DNA of 40,698 nt from Streptomyces viridosporus (GTDB lineage Bacteria; Actinomycetota; Actinomycetes; Streptomycetales; Streptomycetaceae), in assembly GCF_002078235.1 (NCBI RefSeq), contig NZ_MSGP01000210.1:1-40698 (forward strand), written 5' to 3'. Numbering within the stretch: position 1 is the stretch's first letter; each line of letters opens with the position of its first letter. Made by a program: the position numbers and the translations under genes. Below the pieces are notes generated by a model. It saw only the letters and a program-made list of their open reading frames with translations, was not told the origin of the DNA and did not search any database. Shown here in pieces: positions 24,801 to 32,267 of the stretch.

Positions 24801-25529
24801 ATGGGTGACGACAGGCAGAGCCGGACGGCCGCGCCCGACGCGGCGGAACGGGCCCGCTCGGTGCTCACCACCGCGTGGTCCTGCGCGGTGACCGCCGAGG
24901 GCACCCGGGAGGAGCTCGTCGGCGCGCACACCGTGACCGACGACGGACGCGTGCTGCTGCACGTGCCCGAGGACAGCGCTCTGCTCGCCGCCGCGCTCTG
25001 CGCGCCCCGCGGCGAACCGTCCGCCGTGCTGGAGTTCGCCGACGTCGCCCCCGTCCCGGTCCGCAACAGGATCCGCGCCCGGCTGTGGCTCGCCGGCTGG
25101 TTCTCCGTCCGGGACGGCCACCTCCTCCTCCGGCCCACGCGGGTGGTGCTGCGCCGGCCGTCCGGCGCGGTGACGGTCGACCCCGGCGAGTTCGCCGCGA
25201 CCGTCCCCGACCCCCTCGCCGCCGTCGAGGCCCGGCTGCTGACCCATCTCGCCGACTGCCACGCCGACGCGGTCGAACGGCTGACCCGCCTGGTCGACCC
25301 CGGCAGCCTGCAGGGCGCGGTCCGCGTCCGGCCGCTCGCCGTCGACCGGCACGGACTGACGCTGCGCATCGAACGCGTCCGCGCCGACGGCGACGTACGG
25401 CTGCCGTTCCACGCGCCCGCCGACGACGTCGCCGAACTCACCGAACGCATGCACGTGCTGCTCTCCCGGGCGAGCGCCGCGTCCTGCCCCCGCCCCCTAC
25501 AGCGGCAGCGCGCAGACCGCGACGGGTGA
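24801..25529 (+). CDS. DUF2470 protein, iron-regulated, possibly heme-related
   Basis: A 242-residue protein. The N-terminal part resembles a split-barrel flavin/heme-binding fold (VLTTAWSCAV..DDGRVLLHVPEDSALLAAAL). The C-terminal DUF2470 part is recognised by LLTHLADCHADAVERL and later VRPLAVDRHGLTLRI. In the HugZ/HutZ heme-degrading family the DUF2470 region is the C-terminal domain, so a heme or iron-related role is plausible. The ATG has GAGGAGG seven bases upstream, and an excellent iron box lies just before it. The last 33 bases overlap the 3' end of the convergent lactonase gene. Function beyond iron response is inference. Confidence 0.75.
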   Translation: MGDDRQSRTAAPDAAERARSVLTTAWSCAVTAEGTREELVGAHTVTDDGRVLLHVPEDSALLAAALCAPRGEPSAVLEFADVAPVPVRNRIRARLWLAGWFSVRDGHLLLRPTRVVLRRPSGAVTVDPGEFAATVPDPLAAVEARLLTHLADCHADAVERLTRLVDPGSLQGAVRVRPLAVDRHGLTLRIERVRADGDVRLPFHAPADDVAELTERMHVLLSRASAASCPRPLQRQRADRDG

Positions 25530-26705
25530 GGCGAACGGCTCGCCCGCGGACCTCAGCCCACCGCCGTCCTCGTCCACGTGGAACACGCTGACGGTGCCCG
25601 ACCTCTGGTTCGCCGCGAACAGCAGCGCGCCGTCGGGGGAGAAGGCGATCTGGCGCGGGAAGTCACCGCCCACCGGCACGGTGTCCAGCAGCCTCAGCCG
25701 GGCGCCGTCCGCCTCGACGGCGTAACGGGTGAGGCTGTTGTGACCGCGGTTGGCGAGATAGGCGTACCGGCCGTTCCCGGTCACCAGGATCTGCGCCGGG
25801 TGACTGACGGCGGAACCCGTGCCCGTGGACTGCGCCTCGCCGATCCTCAGCCGTCCCGAGCCGGGATCGTACGCGCACACCGCGACGGTGTCGTCGACCT
25901 CGTTGGCGAGGTAGGCGTACCGGCCCCCGGGGTGGAAGGTGAGGTGGCGCGGACCGGCGCCGGGCCGGGTGCTCGCCCGTGCCGCCTCGGTGAGCGTGCC
26001 GGCCTCCTCGTCGAGCCGGTACGTGTAGACGGTGTCCGTGCCCAGGTCGACGGCGAGGACGTGCCCTCCGTCCGGGCCGGTGACGAACTGGTGGGCGTGC
26101 GGGCCCTGTTGCCCCGGCCCGGGCGGCGGGGCGGAGTGGGTGACCAGCTCGGTGCGCTCCTCGAGCGCCCCCGAGGCGTCGATGGGGTGCACGGCCACGC
26201 TCCCCGAGCCGTAGTGCGCGCTCAGCAGCCAGCGGCCGCCCGGATGCACCGACAGGTGGCAGGGGCCCGCGCCGCCGGTGCTCCGGCTGCCCAGGACCCT
26301 CCGGTCGGACAGCCGGACGGCGGTCACCGCGCCGTCCTCGCGCTCGTTCACCGCGTACAGCGTCCGGCCGTCGGGGTGCACCGCGAGATACGACGGGTCG
26401 CCGACGCCGGTGAGGACGCCGGTTCCCTCGATCCGCCCCGTCGCGCTGTCGTACGTGGCCGTTGCGATGCCCTTGCCGCCGCCGTCGGCCGAGGTGTAGG
26501 TGCCGAGGTAGAGCGGCCGCGGCCCGGAGGGCGGTTCGCTCCCGCGCTGCGGGCCCGTGCTCGTCCCCGTCGCCCTCGGGTCCGTCGGTGGGTCCGCCGG
26601 TGGATCCGTCGGCGTGTCCTCGTCGCACGCGGGGAGCGCCGCCGCGGCGGCCGTTCCCGCGAGGGCACCGACGAAACGGCGCCTGCTCCAGTCGGCCCTG
26701 CTCAT
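25497..26705 (-). CDS. Lactonase (6-phosphogluconolactonase-type) beta-propeller, Tat lipoprotein
   Basis: A 402-residue exported protein. The signal peptide has a twin-arginine motif SRRRFVG and a lipobox LPAC with C27, followed by a Thr/Pro/Asp-rich linker to about residue 55. The rest is a seven-bladed beta-propeller with recurring blocks such as PSYLAVHPDGRTLYAVNE, GPCHLSVHPGGRWLLSA, GPRHLTFHPGGRYAYLANE and FPRQIAFSPDGALLFAANQ. This repeat pattern is that of the Pgl/lactonase family, whose members hydrolyse lactones or bind carboxylates. Being secreted, it is unlikely to serve the pentose phosphate pathway. ATG 26705 is chosen because the Tat signal begins there; the open frame continues upstream without homology. 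Confidence 0.85.
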   Translation of the reverse strand: MSRADWSRRRFVGALAGTAAAAALPACDEDTPTDPPADPPTDPRATGTSTGPQRGSEPPSGPRPLYLGTYTSADGGGKGIATATYDSATGRIEGTGVLTGVGDPSYLAVHPDGRTLYAVNEREDGAVTAVRLSDRRVLGSRSTGGAGPCHLSVHPGGRWLLSAHYGSGSVAVHPIDASGALEERTELVTHSAPPPGPGQQGPHAHQFVTGPDGGHVLAVDLGTDTVYTYRLDEEAGTLTEAARASTRPGAGPRHLTFHPGGRYAYLANEVDDTVAVCAYDPGSGRLRIGEAQSTGTGSAVSHPAQILVTGNGRYAYLANRGHNSLTRYAVEADGARLRLLDTVPVGGDFPRQIAFSPDGALLFAANQRSGTVSVFHVDEDGGGLRSAGEPFASPVAVCALPL

Positions 26706-26833
26706 CCACGCACCTCGGGTCGTCGCGCGTCCGGTCGTCCGGCCACCCTGGCGTCGATCACCCACCGGACGCAAGCAGGGGGCGCGCCCGCGGGCCACCG
26801 GTCGCCCTCCGCCCCGGCCCCCGGCCGGCTCCG
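26706..26833. other. Intergenic region upstream of the lactonase
   Basis: A 128-base region between two minus-strand genes. No convincing promoter hexamers, hairpin or operator recognised. Confidence 0.3.
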
Positions 26834-28087
26834 TCACGGAGAACGACGGGAGGCGTCGCGGCGCTTGCGGCGCGGCCGTTTCGACGCGCGCAGCCGGTCC
26901 AGCAGCCGGGTGAGCCGGGGCCGCCGCTCGCGCTGCTCGCGGGTGTGGCGGTCCAGTTCCTCCAGCAGACGGCGCGAGCGGTGCTCGGTGTCCATCTCGT
27001 CCAGGATGCGGTTGATCTCGGTCAGCACCGCGCCGTACAGCTGCCACTGGCGGGGGGAGCGCCGGACGTCCTCGAGGAGGAGCTGGGCCAGTTTGTCGCG
27101 GGTGGCGCCGGCCTGCCGCAGCTCGGAGGTGAGCCGCTCCTCCGCCGATTCGGCGCTCGTGCTCACGCTGGTGGTCACCAGCACCGAGTAGCTGACCACG
27201 GCGTCGGCCACCTCGGACAGCAGCTGCTCGAAGACGGCGCCCGTCTCCGGCTCGAACAGCCGCTCCGGCTCGCGCTCCTTGGTCAGGTCGGTCAGCGAGC
27301 GCGCCAGCACCCGCAGCACCACCGTGCAGATCTCCAGGGTGTCCAGCCCGGTGCGCAGCACCACCCGGTGCAGCAGGCCCTCGCGCACCCGCGGATTGAG
27401 CCGCAGACTGTCCTCCGCCTGCCTGAGGTCCGCGTCCACCTCGCTGATGTCGTGGTCCAGGCGACGGGCCTCGTACAGGCGCTCCGTCGCCCGCTCCGAG
27501 GGCGGGCGGCCCGCCGCCTCCTCGCCGATCCGCAGCATCAACTGCCTCATCCGCCGCGCCAGTTCCCCGATCGACTCACCGGCCTCCTCCACCCAGACCG
27601 GCGGGGCCAGCAGCAGGTTGAACGCCATGCCGACGATCGCTCCGATCAGCGTCTCCACGATCCGGGCCCAGGCGAGGTCCCCGTGGGCGGTCACCCCGAG
27701 CACCAGCATCGCGCTGATCGCCACCTCGGGAACGAACTCGTCCACCCGCACGAGACGGCCCACCAGGAGCGACGCCAGGATGAGCAGGCCCAGGCTCCAC
27801 CAGGTCAGACCCACCAGGAGACTGAAGAGGATGGCCACGATGACGCCGGTCACCACGGCGTTCACCCGCCGCACCCCGGTGGTGAGCGTGGAGTACAGGG
27901 TGACCTGGACGACCAGCAGCGCGGTCAGGGGCGCGGTGAGCGGGGCGGCCTCCGGGCTCAGCCGCACCGCGATCACGTAGGAGACCGTCGCCGCGGCGGT
28001 CGAGCGCAGCGTCTGCACGACCACCGGGTCCCTGCGCCGTTTGACGAACCGTACGGCCGCCGCCGTCCACTCACGTACCTCTTGCAT
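26834..28087 (-). CDS. FUSC-type membrane protein (aromatic acid exporter family) 1
   Basis: A 417-residue protein. About six membrane segments fill residues 20-160 (VSYVIAVRL, LTALLVVQVTLYSTL, AVVTGVIVAILFSLLVGL, LGLLILASLLVG, AISAMLVLGV, IVGMAFNLLLAPP). They are followed by a long charged, helical cytoplasmic domain and a very basic tail (RASKRPRRKRRDASRR). This is the fusaric-acid-resistance/AaeB-like half-size arrangement. The motif PLTALLVVQVTLYSTLTTG is shared with the protein at 33593-34816. Transport direction and substrate are unknown. ATG 28087 is used; an in-frame ATG ten codons upstream (28117) is possible. Neither has a strong Shine-Dalgarno. Confidence 0.82.
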   Translation of the reverse strand: MQEVREWTAAAVRFVKRRRDPVVVQTLRSTAAATVSYVIAVRLSPEAAPLTAPLTALLVVQVTLYSTLTTGVRRVNAVVTGVIVAILFSLLVGLTWWSLGLLILASLLVGRLVRVDEFVPEVAISAMLVLGVTAHGDLAWARIVETLIGAIVGMAFNLLLAPPVWVEEAGESIGELARRMRQLMLRIGEEAAGRPPSERATERLYEARRLDHDISEVDADLRQAEDSLRLNPRVREGLLHRVVLRTGLDTLEICTVVLRVLARSLTDLTKEREPERLFEPETGAVFEQLLSEVADAVVSYSVLVTTSVSTSAESAEERLTSELRQAGATRDKLAQLLLEDVRRSPRQWQLYGAVLTEINRILDEMDTEHRSRRLLEELDRHTREQRERRPRLTRLLDRLRASKRPRRKRRDASRRSP

Positions 28088-28130
28088 CCCCGGACGGTTC
28101 CCCCTCCCCGGGCGCATCGAACGTTTTTGT

Positions 28131-28148
28131 GGCCGAAGATAGTCGGCC
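28131..28148. promoter_or_regulatory. Inverted repeat GGCCGA-N6-TCGGCC
   Basis: Six-base perfect arms in the divergent region between the FUSC and erythromycin-esterase genes, next to a T-rich stretch (28123-28129). It could be an operator; no regulator is nearby. Confidence 0.3.
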
Positions 28149-28185
28149 GGAGGACAGCCGGGAGGGGCCGGGGATCCGCGCCGCC

Positions 28186-28226
28186 CCTGCGGAAAACCCC
28201 CGGGGCACCCCGTGGTTCTCCGCAGG
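28186..28226 (+). promoter_or_regulatory. Long stem-loop in the erythromycin-esterase leader
   Basis: CCTGCGGA (28186-28193) pairs with TCCGCAGG (28219-28226); after one mismatch AACC pairs with GGTT. The stem lies 57 bases before the start codon, and no gene ends nearby, so a leader attenuator or regulatory hairpin is more likely than a terminator. Confidence 0.45.
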
Positions 28227-28282
28227 TGAGGACTGAGGCGGGCCGGATGGTGCGGGGCGGCGCGGCAGGAAAGCCTTGCCCC

Positions 28283-29689
28283 ATGAAACGACACCGGACC
28301 CGAACCGTTCCGGCCCTGTTCCTCACCTGTGCCGCGCTCGGCGCGGTGACGGCGGGCGCCGCGGCCGCTCCCGGAGCGCCGTCCGGCGCCACGGCGCCGC
28401 CCCCTCCCGCGGTGGCGTCCGCCCGTGCCGCCCCCGGCGAGGAGGCGCCCCCGGCGGTCGTCGCCGCGCTCGACCGCGCCGCGCACCCGCTGCGCTCCGT
28501 CGAGCCGGGCGGCGACACCCGCGACCTGCGCCCGCTCGACCGCATGGTCGGCGACGCGCGCGTGGTCGGCCTGGGCGAGGCCACCCACGGCTCACACGAC
28601 TTCTTCGCCCTCAAGGACAGGGTCTTCCGCCGGCTCGTCGAGGAGAAGGGGTTCCGCACCTTCGTCCTGGAGGCGCCCTGGAGCACCGGCCTGCGCCTCG
28701 ACGCGTACGTCGTGCACGGCGAGGGGGACCCCCGGCGCATCATGCGCGAGGAGTTCCAGCGGGACTACCGCTGGTGGAACACCACGGACCACCTGCGGCT
28801 CATCGAGTGGATGCGCGCGTACAACGTGCGCCACCCCGACGATCCCGTGCGGTTCGTGGGCGACGACACCGCCTGGACCGGACCCGAACTGTACGACCGG
28901 GTCACCGCGCACGTGGCCGAGCACCATCCGGGGCTCTCGGCCCGCTTCGCCGAGCTGTACCGGGGGCTGCGGCCGGACGTGGCCACCGGGGAGTACATCG
29001 AGCGGTACCTGGACGAGCCGTACGCCGAACGCCGGGAGAAGGCGGACCGCACGGGCGAGGCGCTGCGGCTGCTGCGGGCACGGGGGCCGGGGGAGGACCG
29101 GGAGGCGCACGCCTGGGCGGTGCAGCACGCGCGGGCGATCGACCGCACCGCCCGCCAGTACGCCTTCGACTTCACCTCGCCCGAGCAGGTCGCCGAGGCC
29201 ATGCGCCACCGGGACGAGGCCATGGCCGCCAACGTCGTCTGGTGGCAGCGGCACACCGGCACCAAGGCCGTGGTGTCCGCGCACAACGACCACCTCGGCT
29301 ACGTGTCGGCCGACCCCGTCCACTACCCGAAGGTGCAGGGCGCGTACCTGCGCGACCGCCTCGGCCCGGGCTACGTCAGCGTCGGTCTGTCCTTCGGCCG
29401 GGGCTCGTTCAACGCCACCGGTCCGGACGGCGCCGTCCGGCGCTGGACCCTGGGGCCCGCGGGCCCGGGGAGCAACGAGCACCTCCTCGACCGGGTCCGT
29501 CATCGCGCCTACGCGGTCGACCTGCGGACCGTCGGCGCACCGGCCGACGCGTGGCTGGGCCGGGCCCGGCCGACCCGGCGGATAGGCACCGACTACCCGG
29601 ACGGCCCCTACGAGGTCGCCCTGGCCCGCGGCCACGACGTCCTGATCCACCTCCACGAGGTGCGGGCCGCCCGGATGCTGGACCGCTAG
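28283..29689 (+). CDS. Secreted erythromycin esterase family protein
   Basis: A 468-residue protein. A Sec-type signal peptide (MKRHRTRTVPALFLTCAALGAVTAGAAAAP) is followed by a Pro/Ala linker to about residue 60. The Ere-family core begins with GLGEATHGSHDF at 97-108; E99, H102 and E130 (VLEAPW) correspond to the conserved active-site residues. Further conserved blocks are DDTAW and VVSAHNDHLGYV. Ere enzymes hydrolyse the macrolactone ring of erythromycin, but most family members have unknown substrates. An exported location differs from the cytoplasmic resistance enzymes. The ATG at 28283 has a weak AGGAAAG upstream. Confidence 0.88.
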   Translation: MKRHRTRTVPALFLTCAALGAVTAGAAAAPGAPSGATAPPPPAVASARAAPGEEAPPAVVAALDRAAHPLRSVEPGGDTRDLRPLDRMVGDARVVGLGEATHGSHDFFALKDRVFRRLVEEKGFRTFVLEAPWSTGLRLDAYVVHGEGDPRRIMREEFQRDYRWWNTTDHLRLIEWMRAYNVRHPDDPVRFVGDDTAWTGPELYDRVTAHVAEHHPGLSARFAELYRGLRPDVATGEYIERYLDEPYAERREKADRTGEALRLLRARGPGEDREAHAWAVQHARAIDRTARQYAFDFTSPEQVAEAMRHRDEAMAANVVWWQRHTGTKAVVSAHNDHLGYVSADPVHYPKVQGAYLRDRLGPGYVSVGLSFGRGSFNATGPDGAVRRWTLGPAGPGSNEHLLDRVRHRAYAVDLRTVGAPADAWLGRARPTRRIGTDYPDGPYEVALARGHDVLIHLHEVRAARMLDR

Positions 29690-29715
29690 GGCCCTTCCGG
29701 CGGCACCGGGCGGGC

Positions 29716-30204
29716 CTACAGCTTGTCGAGGAAGGCGAACAGGTTGTCCCGCATGCGGGCGATCTGCTCCTCCAGGGTGAGGCTCTCCTCGAAGCGGGCC
29801 CCGGTCTCCGGGACCTTCTTGCCGCGCAGGTAGAGGGAGCAGGCGAGGTCGGTGCACATGTAGGCGCCGACCGAGTTGCCCTCGCGGCCGGCCGGGCCCG
29901 CCTTGCGGGCGGTCATCAGCGAGACGCCGCCGCGCGGATGGGTCGTCAGGCACAGCGAGCACATGCTGCGGTGCAGGAAGCCGCGGCGGCCGGGCTGGAA
30001 CCGCATGGCCACCCCGACGAGGCGGTCCCCGCGCTCGGTGACGAGATAGCTCCGGTCGGGCGCGCCCGGATCACGCCAGCCCAGGAAGTCCAGATCCTCC
30101 CAGGGGAGCTCACCCGGATCACGCGGGACGGCCAGGCGCTTGGCCTCGCCCTTCGAGCAGTTGATGAACGAGGAACGGATGTCCCGCTCGGTCAGCGGTT
30201 TCAT
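29716..30204 (-). CDS. FBP domain (FusB-like, EF-G-binding zinc finger) protein
   Basis: A 162-residue protein with the FBP_C treble-clef zinc finger. Likely zinc ligands are the Cys pairs in MCSLCLTTHP and MCTDLACSLYLRG. The domain is named from FusB/FBP proteins, which bind elongation factor G and free it from fusidic acid-stalled ribosomes. The actinobacterial copies are mostly uncharacterised. ATG 30204-30202 has GGGAG upstream. It faces the erythromycin-esterase gene, with only 26 bases between their ends. Confidence 0.8.
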   Translation of the reverse strand: MKPLTERDIRSSFINCSKGEAKRLAVPRDPGELPWEDLDFLGWRDPGAPDRSYLVTERGDRLVGVAMRFQPGRRGFLHRSMCSLCLTTHPRGGVSLMTARKAGPAGREGNSVGAYMCTDLACSLYLRGKKVPETGARFEESLTLEEQIARMRDNLFAFLDKL

Positions 30205-30576
30205 GGGTACTCCCGGCATGGTCCTGCACAACCTGAGGGATCCAGGTTTCCGGCCAGAGTAGATTTTTCGCGAGAAGGGGGGCCAGCGGTTTTCCGGGGG
30301 CCCCGCACCGCGGGCGTAGGGTGCCTTCCGCGCCCCGGAGCGCAGCGACCGAGGGGGAGGGGTGCCGGTGAGGGGTGACCATCGGGCGCGGGCCCGGAGC
30401 GTGCCGGCGGTGGCCGGGCGACATCCTCGGCACCGCCGCCCCGGAATCCGGGACCGCGTGGGGCGACAGGGGCGAGCCCTGTTAGTTCACATCGTGAAAT
30501 AAGTGGGGAGGGAAGTCGCGCCCGATCGGTCCGCGACGGTATGTTGCAGGTCGGACAGGGTTTCGGAAGGAGCCAC
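30205..30576. other. Divergent intergenic region FBP/ROK
   Basis: A 372-base region. On the minus strand TACTCT near 30257-30262 could be the -10 of the FBP gene. The middle (about 30300-30470) is very GC-rich with no supported reading frame. The right part is locally AT-richer and holds the inverted repeat at 30486-30498. No RNA gene recognised. Confidence 0.4.
30486..30498. promoter_or_regulatory. Inverted repeat TTCAC-ATC-GTGAA
   Basis: A perfect five-base-arm dyad with a three-base centre, in an AT-rich patch about 80 bases upstream of the ROK start. It is a candidate autoregulatory site of the ROK protein. Confidence 0.45.
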
Positions 30577-31866
30577 ATGGCGGGGCGGAGCGGGCGCACG
30601 GTGCGCGACCTCAGACGGGCCAACCGTACGGCCGTGCTGCAGCGGCTCTACTTCGACGGCCCGCTCAGCCGCTTCGAGCTCGGTCCGGCGACCGGGCTCA
30701 GCTCCGGGTCCGTGAGCAACGTCGTCGCCGACCTCGTCGCCGACGGCCTGGTCGAGGAGGCCGGCAGCGTCGACTCCGACGGCGGACGTCCCCGCACCCT
30801 GCTGCGGGTGGCGCCGGAGAGCGGCCACATGATCGGCGTCGACGTGGGCGAGACGCGGGTGCGCGTCGAACTGTTCGACCTGACCCTCACCGAACTCGCC
30901 CGCACCGAGCGCCCGCTGGAGCAGCAGCGCTACGAGGTCGAGGTCATCGTCGACCACATCCGCTCCGGCATCGCCGAGGTGCTCGCCGCCGCCGGCCTCG
31001 CCCCCGAGCGGCTCCTCGGCGTCGGCATCGGTGTCCCCGGCATCGTCGAGCGCACCTGCGACCGGGGCGCCGTCGTGCACGGGCAGACCATCGGCTGGGA
31101 CGCGATCCCCCTGGAGTCCCTGCTGCGCGACGGATCCCCGCTGCCGGGCACGGTGCCCTACTTCATCGACAACGGGGCCAAGACCCTCGGCCAGGCCGAG
31201 ATGTGGTTCGGTGCCGGACGCGGCGCCCGCAACGCCCTCGTGGTGCTCTTCGGCTCCGGCGTCGGCGCCTGCCTCGTCACCCCCGAGGCGGAACACGGCC
31301 GGGCGGTCGAATGGGGACACCTGACCGTGCGCGTGCGCGGGCGCCGCTGCCGGTGCGGTGCGCTCGGCTGCCTGGAGGCGTACGCCGGTGCCGAGTCGCT
31401 GCTCGCCCGGTGGCGCGAGGAGGGCGGCAGCGTGCCCGGGGCCGCCGACGAGGAGACGGCGCTGACCGCGATGCTCGCCGCCGCCTACCCGCCGGACGGC
31501 ACCGCCGCCGATCCGGTCGCCCTCGCCGTGCTGGAGGAGACCGCCGAGTACCTGGGGGCGGGCCTGTCCGACCTGATCAACCTCTTCCAGCCGGAGCGCA
31601 TCCTCATGGGCGGCTGGGCCGGCCTCCAGCTCGGCTCCCGCTTCCTGCCCGCCGTGCGCAGGCACGCCCTGTCGTACGCGCTGCGCCACCCGGCCGGGAA
31701 GGTGACGATCGAGCTGGGCCGCCTGGGGCCCGACGCGGTGACCGTCGGCGCCGCGATCCTGCCGCTCGCCGACTTCTTCGCCCGGGGCGGACGGCGCCCC
31801 GACCCGGACCCCGAGTCCCCGCCACCCGCCTGGCGCACGGCACTCCAGGAGCGGGTGCCGCGCTGA
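30577..31866 (+). CDS. ROK-family transcriptional regulator
   Basis: A 429-residue regulator with an N-terminal winged helix (VLQRLYFDGPLSRFELGPATGLSSGSVSNVVADLVADGLV) and a sugar-kinase-like ROK domain. The ROK part shows IGVDVGETRVRVELFD, VGIGVPGIV, the zinc motif CRCGALGCLEAYAG (around residues 256-268) and PERILMGGW. Such proteins (NagC/XylR type) respond to sugars. ATG 30577 is chosen because AAGGAG lies six bases upstream; an in-frame ATG at 30541 has no such site. Its targets are unknown; no sugar genes adjoin it directly. Confidence 0.88.
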   Translation: MAGRSGRTVRDLRRANRTAVLQRLYFDGPLSRFELGPATGLSSGSVSNVVADLVADGLVEEAGSVDSDGGRPRTLLRVAPESGHMIGVDVGETRVRVELFDLTLTELARTERPLEQQRYEVEVIVDHIRSGIAEVLAAAGLAPERLLGVGIGVPGIVERTCDRGAVVHGQTIGWDAIPLESLLRDGSPLPGTVPYFIDNGAKTLGQAEMWFGAGRGARNALVVLFGSGVGACLVTPEAEHGRAVEWGHLTVRVRGRRCRCGALGCLEAYAGAESLLARWREEGGSVPGAADEETALTAMLAAAYPPDGTAADPVALAVLEETAEYLGAGLSDLINLFQPERILMGGWAGLQLGSRFLPAVRRHALSYALRHPAGKVTIELGRLGPDAVTVGAAILPLADFFARGGRRPDPDPESPPPAWRTALQERVPR

Positions 31867-31940
31867 GGTTTCGCCGGTCACGGGGGGAGGTACTCGCCAT
31901 GGCCGCCTACGCGCGACGCGTACGAACGAAGGGAGTCGCC

Positions 31941-32234
31941 GTGACCGATCACCGCCTCGAAGGACCGGGCGAGAACGGCGCGGGCATCCCCCGCGACCTG
32001 CCCGACCAGCAGGCCGGCGCCGGCGAGGACCCCTGGGAGGTCGCGCCCGCCGCCGCGGAACGGGAGAGCGAGAAGGCGTCCGGCGAGCCCGCCGAGCCGT
32101 CGGAGTCGTCGGAGTCCGACGTCCCCGACACCGACGTCCCCGACACCGACGAGGCCGGCACGGGCCGGCGGGGAGCCCCGCACTCGGCCTCCGGCAACCC
32201 GGAGCAGCCCGTACCGGACGAGTCGTCGGCATGA
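31941..32234 (+). CDS. Small acidic disordered hypothetical protein
   Basis: A 97-residue protein of low complexity: rich in Glu, Asp, Pro, Ser and Ala, with SESSESDVPDTDVPDTDEA in the middle and no hydrophobic segment. GTG 31941 is preceded by AGGGAG at good distance; an alternative ATG at 31899 with GGGGGAGG upstream would add 14 residues. It follows the ROK gene by 74 bases and may be co-transcribed. No family recognised. The composition differs from shadow frames (acidic rather than Arg/Pro-rich), which supports it being real. Confidence 0.55.
   Translation: MTDHRLEGPGENGAGIPRDLPDQQAGAGEDPWEVAPAAAERESEKASGEPAEPSESSESDVPDTDVPDTDEAGTGRRGAPHSASGNPEQPVPDESSA
32118..32147 (+). repeat. Two 15-base tandem repeats inside the acidic gene
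   Basis: GACGTCCCCGACACC is present twice in a row and encodes DVPDT twice. In-frame expansion or contraction is possible. Confidence 0.75.
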
Positions 32235-32267
32235 TCCGGCCGACGGGAGGGCCACGGAGCCGGGGCG

